From Archegozetes longisetosus (taxonomy: Eukaryota; Arthropoda; Arachnida; Sarcoptiformes; Trhypochthoniidae): a stretch of DNA of 64,000 bases. The notes beneath the pieces were generated by a model. It was given only the letters and a program-made list of their open reading frames with translations, did no database searches and was not told the DNA's origin. The translations under genes were made by a program, and so were the position numbers. Location: NCBI GenBank assembly GCA_018873245.2, contig JAEMBT020000008.1, forward strand, positions 11,011,172 through 11,075,171. The letters are read 5' to 3'. The number at the start of each line of letters is the position of its first letter. The first letter of the stretch is position 1. Shown in pieces: positions 1-11,689 of this stretch.

Positions 1-824
1 ATACTTTGAAGAATCTAAAGGACACTTGAAAGTAACTTTAGGGAAACGTGGATTAATGAATAAAGCTTAAATTCGAATTAGAAAATACTAATAAAATAGA
101 AAATTGTGAGCAAATGTCAGTTAATAATGGTGTATGTAATAACCTTCTGCAAAACGAACAAAATGTAAAGTCGATAAATGTAACAAGAGAAAGGACAGTC
201 TGTGTATAAAATATATAGTAGAAAAGTATACGCAAATTTGAAAACGGCGAAAGAACTTGTTTTAAAGGAGGAATTTGTTAGCAATGCAAAGGAAATTGAT
301 TTTATAAATTTGATAAATGCGTAAAAATCCTCTGAAAAGAATGTATTATTTAGATCATGGAGAGCAGAAATCTACTTCTAGATAGGAAATTGTGCGAAAT
401 GGTGAATGTAAAACATTCAGATTTTTATGACAATCCTTAAGATTTATTATTAAATGATTAAAGATTGTTAACTTCTAAGTTATCGGAGATTCTTAGGATC
501 TTTGAAAAAGTTTAAAGGACCACTTGGAAGATTCCATAGATCACTCTATACTATCTTATGGTTTAGCAACATTTGCCTCAAGTATCCTTTTATAGGGGCA
601 TAGTTCGAAAGATTCTTTCAACGACTGTTACTTTATTAACATTTTCAAATTTTCCGAGGTATTCAGGTGAACATCCTGACTGCACCATAAATTCTGAATC
701 ATTTTACCAAATCGGGGTGAAAGTTAATTGTGAATCAAAGGATGTGACTTTGTGACGATCAGTTATATGTCCGTGATTAGTCTGGGACCTCAACAATGAG
801 TGACTCTAACAGTGACCCCGTCAG
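1..824. other. No recognised gene
   Basis: AT-rich DNA with stops in all frames. The longest open stretch (573..755, plus, 60 codons) resembles nothing I know and is probably chance. Confidence 0.5.
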
Positions 825-1341
825 TAGGGTGACCACCTCTGGCTTGACTGACGACGGGACAAAAATATCAAAGGGGGGACCCTTACATTTTTAAAAAGAA
901 GAATGCCTCATTTATTAGTCATTACAAATATTTAGGTATCAAACAATACTTTCTAATATTTAAACATTGAAGATTATTAGTCATGGTTGATTTCAAGTAT
1001 ATTTTCCCTTAGAAATGACATCTCTCAAAGTTATTCAAAGGTAAGAAATACTGGTTTATATCAGATATGTCAAGGCAGAAAAGATTAATTCAATAACTTT
1101 CGATTTTAAACCACAGGTGCCCAAAACATTAAACTGAATTTCTTAATCTCTTATCATTTGTAAAATAAATTCAATGTTTGAATTTTTAAGAAATATTTTC
1201 TAAGCATAATTTTCAAAATGAAAATTGAAAAACGGGACAACTAACTGTCCCGTCGAGAGTTTTTGGTCTGACGGGATTTTTGTCTTTCATCTTTAAATAG
1301 ACGGGACTGTCCCGTCAAAAACGGGACGGGTGGTCACCCTA
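825..1341. mobile_element. hAT-type MITE, 517 bp, 8-bp target duplication
   Basis: Terminal inverted repeats read TAGGGTGACCACC at both ends. The element is flanked by a perfect 8-bp direct repeat CCCGTCAG at 817-824 and 1342-1349. Eight-base duplications and TAG/CAG-type ends are the hAT pattern. GGGAC/GTCCC-rich subterminal stretches recur at both ends. There is no transposase, so it is non-autonomous. It shares its terminal TAGGGTGACCA with the element at 53619-54050, but the interior differs. Confidence 0.85.
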
Positions 1342-1349
1342 CCCGTCAG

Positions 1350-2412
1350 TGACCTTTAGTGCAGTCTTTGTATTGATTAGTTCAAAAATATACAAGGCGT
1401 TGTAAAATGTTATTTTCAGTGTAGTTGTAATAAAGATTAAATACAGTATATTGTCTTGAACTATTAAAAATATCCGATAGTAAGACTGCTGGATAAGCGA
1501 TTTCTAACAGATAATCCTTCCATCCCATACTTTGTGGACGGAGTTTTATTGTATGTGAACTCCGGTGAAATCAATTAGTGATTTGGCGCTTTTAACGATT
1601 AATTCGCTTCTATACAGACTTATAGATCGTTACAACTTAATAATGTTGTAATCCTTTAAATAAAAACTTAACTCTTTCAACACAACTCTATCATACACTT
1701 TTTTGGCAAATCTTTCGCTGATGAAGGAAATCTAAAATTGTTTTTAAAACCTCGAGAGATAGCATAGCATTCCATGCCCATGAACATTAATCAATTTGAT
1801 GTAATTTTTATGGGTAAACTAAGGGCTTAGCAACAACTTTCTCAGGAAAATACTAATCAAGTTCCAATAGCCTGCACCTAAACATTAACATACACAGATA
1901 AACTGACGATTGAAATCAAAATTACTTTTGAAATAAACAAATAAATATATTTTTGTTTGACCTAAAAAATCCACAATTCATAATCATAGAGCCTCAAACT
2001 TGAAATTCTGAAAAATTCATTTGAGCATAAATTTTGAACTAAGAGCCCGAAATACTTGAAAATAATATCAAATTGAAGCTATCTCAAAGCTCTTCTTTAA
2101 ATAATTAGTAAATTTGTCTGTGTTTACAAATTTTCTATTCGTAACCAACAGTATAATTCAGAATTAAAAGTTAATTTTCAGTTTTTGCATATAAATTCTA
2201 ATTGAAAATTCAAATTTTCTTTTTCATTACGAATGTTAAAACTGATTAATTTAAAATTTCAATTTTTTAACTAATTTTTTAAAAGTTAGTGAATTTCTTA
2301 TAAAGTTTTAAAAATCTTCAATTTGATAGTACAGTATATATTTTTATAGTATTCCAAGATTCACGCTTTCCTATCCATGTTAGAGATTTTAGTTTCCCGA
2401 CATAAAATCGAG
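1350..2412. other. No recognised gene
   Basis: AT-rich intergenic sequence. I see no coding frame or repeat. Confidence 0.5.
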
Positions 2413-4596
2413 GGGATGAATCTTAGCAATCCCTGCTCGGGGTGTTCCTATTGACCTATATCAACGAGTCATATGTCGTTGTAAAGATCTCGTCAAGCTG
2501 AGTTCAACGATACCATACATGATGACCTGAGTTCACCGAACCTCTGACCTATGATCACCATATATGGAAAGATGCTGAGTCCAACGGTACCATATATGAT
2601 GACTTGTGACCTCGGCTTCGCCGATAGGCGACCTTTAATCTCTGACTTATTATCACAATATTTAACACGTACAACATACATATCGATGGAAAGGTCTCGA
2701 CATACAGAGCTCAACGATGCCAGACATGGTAACCTGTGACCTCGAGTTTACCGACGGGTGACCTCTGACCAAAATACTTAATCCCTACAACATATATATC
2801 TTTGGAACGGTCTTGACAAACTGAATACAATGATAACACTCATGTGATCTTGAGAATTTGAAAAATAAAACGAAAGTTTTCACTATTTGAGCGCTCTGAG
2901 GAACTGCCCCACTGAGCACTGCCTGTACCCTCCCTTTGCTCTAAGAAAGATGCCAGGAGTTCAATACACCTTGTTTTTCAGTTAATCAGAATCCGAATCT
3001 GATTCTTGATTCGAATCGTGTAATGCATCGTGATAAAATGGTGGACGATGAAGAGTGAGTCTATCTAAATAAATAGCAGGTACAGGATAAACTTTAGCGA
3101 CATCTTATAGAAAATGTTTAAATCTTTGACCATAACGGTACTTTTCTACTCTTAAAATGAGCAAATTTGTAGCAAAATGAGCAATCATGAGAAATGAATT
3201 GGTCAATTTATTTGTTTAAGCCATAAGATTTCATATTTTTTTCAATTGTGCCCAACGGCTTTCAATATTTTGGGTGTGTATTTGTTTATCATCTGGACAA
3301 ACAAAATGAAAGCTGTAATTGACACTATAATGGTCAAACAAATGATGTTACTTAAGTGAAATGTACTTATAAACTGCAGCTGAATCGGAAACTAAGATTG
3401 AACCTGGCTAAACATAATTCCTGACTAAGCAGTCAATAACCGATACTGTTCTATTTGGAACTCTAAACATGGATGCCTCTTTCGTTAATCTGCATGTCCC
3501 ATCTACGGCCCAAATATGTTTTTCTCCTTCTAACATTCTGCCTCGCTTGTATTTAACAATGAACAATGTGAGTTTCGTCAATTTCGACAAAATAGCTGAA
3601 TATTTTGTCATCCTCATCATATAGACCTTCGATTTTACGTTCATGGTTGAGATAAGATGACCTCTTGAACATTTCTGCAAGCAGAATACCAATCTGAAAT
3701 TGTATTTTTTTCAGCATGACATACAATTGTCATTTGTCGATTAGTAAACTCAGCTACAAATGCTAATATAATGCGCAACGTTTCTCCTATTGAGAGTTTA
3801 GAACTTTCAAGTATGTTCATAAAGTAGGAGTGAGATTTTCGACAAATTTGACAGCTATATATCTAATACGATTTTTCTCTGAGCTTTAATAGCAATGCAT
3901 TCAGTATCAGAGTACTGAAATACCATTAGCGATGAAAAGACTAAAATGTCAATTGAAAACCGCACAGTGGAAGGTAGATAAAGAAAATTATGAGTGTCTA
4001 CTTTCTCAGAAGGGTAAAGTATACAAGCAACATTTGATCTTATAGGGGGATGATATAATTTGAAAATCGAAACTATTATGTTGAATAGGTCTCAAGATCA
4101 CATGAGTGTTATCATTGTATTCAGTTTGTCGAGACCGTTCCAAAGATATATATGTTGTAGGGGTTAAGTATTTTGGTCAGAGGTCAGAAGTCAGAGGTCA
4201 CCCGTCGGTAAACTCGAGGTCACAGGTTACCATGTCTGGCATCGTTGAGCTCTGTATGTCGAGACCTTTCCAGCGATATGTATGGTTTACGTGTTAAATA
4301 TTGTTATAATAAGTCAGAGATTAAAGGTCGCCTATCGGCGAAGCCAAGGTCACAGGTCATCATATATGGTATCGTTGGACTCAGCTTGACGAGATCTTTC
4401 CAATGATATATGTGTTATGGGGGTACAAATTTTTATCATAGGTCAGAGGTCAAAGGTCACCCGTCGGTGAACCCGAGGTCAAAGGTCATCATGTATGGTA
4501 TCTTGAACTCAGCTTGACGAGACCTTTACAACGACATATGACACGTTGATATAGATCAATAGGAACACCCCGAGCAGGGATTGCTAAGATTCACCC
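2413..4596 (-). mobile_element. Merlin DNA transposon copy A (decayed, internally deleted)
   Basis: Long terminal inverted repeats (about 450 bp each) start with GGGATGAATC/GGGTGAATC. They carry the same ~130-bp subterminal tandem units as the Merlin element at 42228-44878. The minus-strand interior holds a decayed ISXO2-like transposase: the GRMLEGEKHIWAVDGTCRLT region, then VRNYV-stop-PGS. The element is about 470 bp shorter than copy B, largely because an internal deletion joins the 5' start region to the Cys-rich part. No target duplication is recognisable, which fits greater age. Confidence 0.8.
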
Positions 4597-5552
4597 ATAA
4601 AGTTTATTTTTTCAAAACTTGTAACTTTATTTGATTTATGGAGAGATGTGTTTTATAACATATCTTTGAAATCATCGGGTCAATATTCCTAGATATATTA
4701 TTTGCACACAGCCATGTTCTAAAAGCCAATTTTTATTGTAATTTGATCAGCTAAAAAAGGATTAATGTTGACTTGCCAACAAGCTCTATTAACAAAGAGA
4801 TTTATTGATGGAATACGCAATCGCATTCATTCTTTTGCAAAGCATACCAATTAACGGTAAGGTTCATTCAATTAATAGAGCAATATGAGCTTTATTATGT
4901 AAACCAATAATAAGCTTTTTCATAAAAGTTGTGATAGTAACTATAGTGGAACACAAAGTCTTATTAATTACTAAAACTTCTATGGACCTATTTGAAACAA
5001 TACAATCACTCGAGAGTTACATATAAATCTAAAGTAAACAGGTAATAAAACGTTGTAAACAAGTTTCTTGATGATTCCGAAAATCGATAACTGTTTCTAT
5101 GATGTTACTCGCAAGAATAAACAAGTAAATTGCACTAGTCTCTGAGCCTAAAAAAACATACAACATGCAAAGCATGATAAATCTGAAACAAGAAATTTTT
5201 CTTATTTTGCATGCTCTAACATTACTGAAAGCAGTTCTGGTAATATAGATCCTTACAATCACAATAGGATGACTGCAGTGAATGTTTTCCAATAAAATAT
5301 CCGAACACTTGGTTACGATGTTCCCGAATAATTGGTATTGCTTAAGTATGATATTTTTTATTGGTTAGCTAATAAATGTTTGCTGTCGTTAATGGAAACA
5401 TTTTTTTGAAGTTGTCGCACTTGTGTGTCCGCACAAATTGGGATACTGTGATCAAAAATAATAAAAGGTAAGATGTGTCCTCTTTTTACTATGCTATTAA
5501 TTTCATATAATTATGCTCAACTTCACTCAGATCATACAAACGATCAGATAAG
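4597..5552. other. No recognised gene
   Basis: AT-rich spacer. An 87-codon minus-strand frame (5029..5292) is hydrophobic and unlike any family I know. I do not call it a gene. Confidence 0.45.
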
Positions 5553-5560
5553 TATAAATA
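5553..5560 (+). promoter_or_regulatory. Candidate TATA box TATAAATA
   Basis: TATAAATA lies 56 bases upstream of the ATG at 5616. A TCAGT initiator-like motif lies at 5594-5598, about 40 bases downstream of the TATA, which is somewhat farther than usual. It is reported because it precedes a signal-peptide ORF with a good start context. Confidence 0.3.
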
Positions 5561-5615
5561 TTAGGACAACGATACCAAACTAACAAACAAATTTCAGTTT
5601 CACTGATTTTCAACA

Positions 5616-5834
5616 ATGAAGTTGCCGGTTTTATTAGCTTACTTTATGCTGTTATTAGCCTGCAAAGATATTGTTACACCTGGACATCTCGAACATTTAG
5701 ATATCGTATCCTCAGGGTTTTCTCTGTTAAACGACGTGTTTAAACTTGTACCTTTAAAATTACAGTTACAAACAGCTTTATTCCAATCGTATCTGATTAG
5801 TAGATCATTATTTGGTGGAAGGCATATATTCTGA
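5616..5834 (+). CDS. Small secreted peptide ORF, unrecognised (72 aa)
   Basis: This is a 72-codon ORF. Its first ~17 residues form a textbook signal peptide (MKLPVLLAYFMLLLACK). The remainder is moderately hydrophobic, with no cysteine pattern or known domain. The start context CAACAATG is good, and a TATA-like box lies upstream. It could be a small secreted host peptide, the first exon of a longer gene, or chance. Its end lies about 30 bases from a PIF-2-like viral fossil on the opposite strand, so a viral origin is also possible. I do not recognise the family. Confidence 0.25.
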   Translation: MKLPVLLAYFMLLLACKDIVTPGHLEHLDIVSSGFSLLNDVFKLVPLKLQLQTALFQSYLISRSLFGGRHIF

Positions 5835-5865
5835 TTGCAAACATAATGATTGTATGGTAGATCTA

Positions 5866-6589
5866 TTAGGGAGTTGTTGAAATTATCTTTGGCAATACTA
5901 CAATTGCATCTGAATCATAGACTTCCATCGGTAGTCTTTCGTCAAAGTTTGGCCTGAATCTTATACACTTGATGTCAAACATACGATTTTCTTTGTAGTC
6001 CCATAAGGGTGCTGTTCTACTTTTGGCATGTATAGATATGCGGACAACCAATAGGCTTCCATCTTCTCCTTCCCATATGTGTAGTTTTAGAACATGGCAC
6101 TTCCAACCTAAATCCGTAAATATGGGTACTGCTGTAAACTGATTGCAAGTTAGCTGATTTAAATTTTCTGGAATACAATAGTTTCCCCGAACTTTGAGTT
6201 TTTTTCCATTAACAATCAAATGATCTTCCTTGCTGTACAGGTTAATAAATTCAAAGCCGTCTAGTCCACCCATTATTGCCTTACAATTTTTTCTATACTT
6301 CTTCATTCCTCGTCAGTAACTGTATAGCCTCCATGAGAGGCTACAATAAAGTTGGTAGTGATTCTGGGTCGATATTTACTGTCGGCAATGTGCCTAATAT
6401 ATTGGAATTTCTAAATCTTTTAACAACTTCATTGTACTGTTCTACATTTAGCTTTCGTTTGTCATCTTGAATTATATCGGAAAATGTAATCTTTGGAATA
6501 TGATAATAGCTATACGCGAAAATTGTAACCAACACAATGTTGAGAAACTGAAAAATGTTAATAAATCGCTTTGACTGAATATAGGCCAT
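5866..6589 (-). pseudogene. PIF-2-like fossil (baculovirus/nudivirus-type per os infectivity factor), partial
   Basis: The protein pieces on the minus strand resemble PIF-2, a virion envelope protein that baculoviruses and nudiviruses need for oral infection. Visible features are an N-terminal hydrophobic anchor (FLNIVLVTIFAYSYY) and then a TLPTVNIDPESLPTLL stretch like the ALPAIRF region of PIF-2. A VNGKKLKVRGNYC motif matches the family's VNGHRLTVGGYC. It is followed by conserved CNQ and GWKC positions and a PLWDYKENR segment like LFDRLLGREV. I compared these with the AcMNPV sequence from memory. Only part of the PIF-2 length is present, and the copy looks broken (about one or two breaks). 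Merlin debris lies on both sides (2.4-4.6 and 8.4-9.2 kb), which fits long residence in a host chromosome. I infer an old endogenous element from a nudivirus-like virus. A host gene is unlikely, since no host family carries these motifs. Confidence 0.6.
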
Positions 6590-8452
6590 TTTCGATAAAG
6601 TGATAAATTATTTTTTTAAACTTGTGTTGGCTTATCAGAAACCAGGAAGAGATTTACTGGAAATGGAAATAATTAAACTCTTTATCAAACCCTATTGGGA
6701 AGTATAAAACATGAGCGATATTTATCATTTGATTAGAGAGTTTATTACGAAAAATTCGCTTTTACATATTGGAAATATTTCTATGTATAACAAGCTTTCA
6801 GCAAAAGCAATACAAGTGTTCTTCCTAGTTGGTGGTAAGCCTTATACTTCGCCTCTAGTCGACTTGCATATAAATTGCATTTGTGATTTCATTGCAGAGA
6901 AATTCATTTTCGTATAATTGTTTTGTGTGATACAACCAAATTTCTCACAAGCTGTGTAAAAAAATTGAAAATACAAGTGACATCACACAAAATATTGAAA
7001 CTTTCAATTTTCTATATACATTGTTTTGAGTTCGGCCTGGTGAGCTTTTTTATGAAGATAAATTTGTTTTATGCAAATATATTGGCAGATAATTTCCACA
7101 AATGTGGGTACAATTGACTAAAAATTCGCTAAACACTCCGAAATTTTTGAATGAAACTGACCAACAACAACTCAGTATATATTCGGATCAAGGCGATATT
7201 TATGATTTAATGGTAATCCCTAACATTAATAGTAATCAGACTTAAGCACAATCCAGAGCTTTTAAAAATAAATTCGCTTTCAATAAATGTCATTGGATAG
7301 AAGAGATTAATAATGATCCATCTAATAACAGAATTTTTTTAAGATTTTGATAATGATACTGACAATATTCCATATTTTACGCATCAGGAAACCTTTAAAT
7401 ATACATGATATATTATACGTATATAATGTATGTATTGTATAATATATGTATGTATTATTGTATGTGATGCAATATATGTATTGTATAACATATAATATAA
7501 TAATTATATATATATATATAAAATAAACATAATGAATTGTATTAATATATGTATATTTTTATTTAATACAAATCTCAAAAAATGAAATTATTCTAATTTA
7601 TTTTTTATAAGTATAAAAATCATTATTAAGATATAAAACTTGAATTTTAATGAATTTAACCCCTTTTGGAAGCTGACATTTAAATAGTCTTTATGAAATA
7701 TCCAATTTGAATTAAATTTAATTATCAAACTTGGATTCCATGATTGATCGTTTTCTTCCCAAATTGAAATTTTCTTAAGTCTTGAGCACTTTGTATTTTT
7801 ATCTTAAATAGATATCACATTGAATTTCCCATCCGAACCAATATTTCCATCCATCTAAATATAATTGGAAATATTCAAATTAATATTAAATACATTACAA
7901 CCTTACAATCATATTGAACCACAAAACATGATCTAAACCAGAAAGAAAATCAAAACTTTGTTCTAATGACAATTGGATAATACAAAAACTGGCGGTTTTT
8001 ACTTTAATGGTTTATTACTGAATTGACGTTTACCATGCGATGGCTAGCTAATCATTCACAAATATACTAATGATAAAATATAAGTTCAGTTCAACTAGTT
8101 AGTTATTTTTACGAACTTAACTTTAATATGTAAGAAAACAATCGATCAAACACTCAAGTTAATAATATAGAACAACATTCATTAGAAAATTTGATGTTAA
8201 TCAATTAAACAATAGGTCCTTTCGTAGGCTATGATTTGCTTTAACGACAAAAAAGGTTTTTCTCTTAATCCAAAAACGAAAACTCAAGTCAAACCATTTT
8301 CATGGCCATCTCTCTGTTGTCAATAGCAATAAAACCATAGTCACTAATTATCATATTTGTCATACTAACCGTTTCTTTCATTTTTTTAAAATTCAAGCCC
8401 AAGTCCAGGAGTACATCCGCCGCCATCTAATATCAAGTTAAAACTTCTATAA
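6590..8452. other. No recognised gene; unassigned short ORFs
   Basis: Plus-strand frames 6711..6917 and 6923..7117, and an open stretch near 7180-7240 containing GDIYDLMVIPNINSNQT, do not match anything I recognise. They lie next to the PIF-2-like fossil and could be further decayed viral DNA, but I see no diagnostic motif. 7380-7560 is very AT-rich with ATGTAT-like and (TA)n simple repeats. Confidence 0.4.
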
Positions 8453-9243
8453 GTTCTAAACTTTCAATAAGAGAAACATTGCGCATTGTATTAGCATTTG
8501 CAGCTAAGCTTACTAATCAACAAGCGGCAATTAAGTGTCATGTTGAAAAAATACAATTTCAGATTGGTATTCTGCTTGCAGAAAAGCTCAAGAGGTCATC
8601 TTATCTCAACCTGGACGTAAAATCGGAGGTCTATATGATGAGGATGACAAAATATTCAGCTATTTTGTCGAAATTTACGAAACTCATATTGTTCATCGTT
8701 AATACAAGCGAGGCAGAATGTTAGAAGGAGAAAAACATATTTGGGTCCTAGGTAGGACATGCAGATTAACGAAAGAGGCATTCATGTTTAGAGTCCCAAA
8801 TAGAACAGTATCGGTTATTGACTGCTTAGTCAGGAATTATGTTTAGCCAGGTTCAATCTTAGTTTCCGATTCAGCTGCAGTTTATAAGTACATTTCACTT
8901 AAGTATCATCATTTGTTTGACCATTAAAGTGTCAATCACAGCTTTCATTTTGTTTGTCCAGATGATAAACAAATACACACCCAAAAATTGAAAGCCGTTG
9001 GGCACAATTGAAAAAAATATGAAATCTTATGGCTTAAACAAATACATTGACCAATTCACTTCTCAATACTTATACAAATTTGCTCATTTTAAGAGTAGAA
9101 AAGTACCGTTATGGTCAAAGATTAAAAAATTCTCTGAAAGATGTTAAAAGATGTTCTGAAAGTTTATCATGGACCTGCTCTTTATTTAGATAGACATACT
9201 CTTCATCGCCCACCATTTTATCACGATGCATTCCACGATTCGA
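8453..9243 (+). mobile_element. Merlin transposase remnant, copy C
   Basis: The plus-strand sequence is collinear with the transposase region of the Merlin copies at 2413-4596 and 42228-44878, but without their long inverted repeats. It runs from the conserved KLSIRETLRI region through GRMLEGEKHIW, RVPNRTVSVIDCL, VRNYV-stop-PGS and the HTQKLKAVG region. It ends near YLDRHTLHRPPFYHD. Several frameshifts disrupt it. It is a truncated, long-dead copy. It retains the same in-frame TAG after VRNYV as the other two copies. Confidence 0.8.
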
Positions 9244-9627
9244 ATTTGTTTATACAAATTATATTGTTTCTGTTTTGTTTTAATTATTTATTCATCTGAT
9301 TAGTTTAGTAGCGCTTTTCATTTTATTTTTGAGTTTACTTTTGTTTATATTGTTCAAACTTTTTAATTGTCCGACGATTTATTTATTTTGCCTGTAGAAT
9401 AAACTCAATAAACTCTTCTCACCTTTGATAAAGTTTTGTGTTTATTTAAGAACTTTAAAGAGAACTCAACTTGAGATTAGCTCAAACTTTAATTTTACTC
9501 AATTCAGTTATCTATCGACTGTATAGAAAAGTTTTGAAAGTCATATGAAGTAATCAAAATTTTAAAAAACCGTTTCTAAAGGCTATACGGAAGCATCCAC
9601 TCGAACTCAAACTTAACAAATTGAAAC

Positions 9628-11511
9628 AACTTGTACGAATATAAGTTCACAACTGGTCACTGGACTAAATGTAAATTTGAAGGCAAGATTCTAGTACCAT
9701 GTTCAGCTCATGGATGTGCTGTTTATGATAATAAGTTGTGGATTTTTGCCAGCTATGACGGAAACGCTCGACTCAACGACATGTGGACACTACCACTGAC
9801 AGGAGACCATAGATGTTAGGAAGAAGTCAAGCAAAGCGATGATTGTCCGCTCACTTGTTGTAATTTTTCGGTTGCGGTGGCTAGAGATAGTACGTTTATT
9901 TTCGGCGGTCAATCGGCGCTAAAATGCCTGATGATTTGTTTCATTTTCACTTCAAGACTAGATGGTATTTAGTTTTATTTATTATATACTTAGAAGTTAT
10001 CTTTTATTATTTGGTTTCACGACTATTTTATATACACGCTAATGCTAATCACTCTTTTGCTCAAGTTAAGATTTAGTTATACTTCTAATTGTATTAAACT
10101 TGACTATTTTTAAGAATTAAAGGATTTTTGGGTAGCGCTAGCCTTTTCGCGGTAGAGGGGGTTCCCGACCCCCCACCCCAAGTATGATATATCATCGGAT
10201 TCAGCTCTTCGAGCTGAACACTTTGGTACCACACTTGGCCACTTCCAAGCCGAACCTGACCACTTCTGATCAACTCCCTACAGGAGTGGCCGACTCCACC
10301 ATGTGATATATTGTTGGATTCAGGGCATCGAACTGAGCATCTTGATACCTCATTTGATCAGTTATCACATGTAGTTCTCGAGATATCCATCATTGTTTGG
10401 TTTAGTACCTCGTAATGGATAAACCTTGATTCTCGAGTCGTAACCAAAACAAGTCTGATATAAACTAAGGGAGAATAAGTTAAGTTGTGAAGCGACCTAG
10501 CCTATTATACCTTAGTTTAAATCAGGTTTGGCTTGAGTTACCACTCAAGGATCCAGGTTTACCCATTTTCAAGGGGGTTAGGTCCATGTGGCCAGAAGTG
10601 ATCAAGTTCGGTTTGGAAGTAGTCAATTGTGGTATCAAAATGTTCAGCTCAACGACCTGAATCCAATGATGCATTACACTTGAGGGATGAGGGGTCGGGA
10701 ACCCCCTCTACCACGAAAAGGCAAGCGCTACCGATTTTTGAGATGGACGCCCAATTTAATTAGTATCGTTTATGAACCTGACCTGCGATAAACACAAGTA
10801 CGTAATAACATTAAATTCAATTCATTTTCTATTGAATTGAAATTCAAGAATAAAACTATTGATAAAGTTTTGAAAGTTTCAAAAATTTTTGAACAATTTC
10901 TTTCGAATTGAAAAATGTTTATTACACCTGTCATTATTGTAGATTTCGGTCTCATTCGAGTAAAGTTTTAGATTGTGTTAAAGCTCAGTATTTTTAGGCT
11001 TTAAACAAGTGACTTGGCCTGCATTCTTAACTTGTGAAATGTTTGTTGGGCTCGTTCTGTAATAATAAGAGAAGTAAGAGTAGTAAAGCCATTTAATGCA
11101 ATCATAATATATCGAAATAAATTATAATTTTGATTTATTTAAGTTGGATTCGAATATCAACGACAGGGCACATCCTAAATGGAGCACTGCCATCGCCCAC
11201 ACGGCGCTACGGCTAATAGCAGTGGATAACGAACCTAAACTACAAATTATTTTAAAGAATGTCAATCCAGAAGCATTTGAATTAGTTCTTAATTATATTT
11301 ATACAGACAGAATAGACCCGAATGAGAAATCTGTTGATCCTTTGAGTAATAAAATCGTTTTGCTAATGATGGACGTCTACGCTCTCGCGGTTCAGTTCCA
11401 TATGATACGTTTGGAGCAGCTACGTGTCCAGTATTTGAACGCTGCCATTAATTACATGAATGTTTAGTCGCTCTTCAAAATGGAACCGAATTGAAGTTAG
11501 ACTTCATTAAG
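9628..11511 (+). pseudogene. LZTR1-like kelch/BTB gene copy, broken and partial
   Basis: Two exon-like blocks match LZTR1, a kelch-BTB substrate adaptor for CUL3 ubiquitin ligase that targets RAS-family GTPases. Block 1 (9628..~9963) encodes kelch repeats with [19 protein letters not shown] and later [20 protein letters not shown]. It ends at a GTATTT donor. Block 2 (11144..11511) starts after a TTTAAG acceptor. It encodes the BTB portion: VNPEAFELVLNYIYTDRIDP, IVLLMMDVYALA and RLEQLRVQYLNAAIN. Defects are a Trp codon turned to TAG after DHRC, a one-base loss near GGQS, and a one-base loss after NYMNV, beyond which VALQNGTELKLDFIK continues in another frame. Introns are kept, so it is not a processed copy. 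A 602-bp MITE occupies the intron. An intact LZTR1 gene presumably exists elsewhere. Confidence 0.8.
10131..10732. mobile_element. MITE, probably Merlin-derived, 602 bp
   Basis: Ends are about 42-bp inverted repeats beginning GGTAGCGCT. They are flanked by a perfect 8-bp direct repeat GATTTTTG (10123-10130 and 10733-10740). Longer imperfect inverted subterminal homology shares many blocks with the element at 51572-52318, for example the AGGGGGTTCCCGACCCC block. GG-initiated ends and 8-bp duplications fit Merlin; hAT is the alternative. There is no coding capacity. It sits in the intron of the broken LZTR1-like copy. Confidence 0.8.
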
Positions 11512-11689
11512 GTCTCAACTAGTTGGCTACCATTTTTTTCTAATTTTTTGTGAATTTTGTACTAAGACATACCACTAAAATTAATTTTTTAAAATATATT
11601 TTCAGGAATTTTGCATAAATTCCTACTAACTAACTTCATAAGTTAAGTAATTCAGAATTGAAAAATTGGACTAAGAAGAATCAATCAAA

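Noticed and set aside
5029-5292. 87-codon hydrophobic minus-strand ORF
   Set aside because: No recognisable domain, promoter or splice context, and hydrophobic frames are common in AT-rich DNA.
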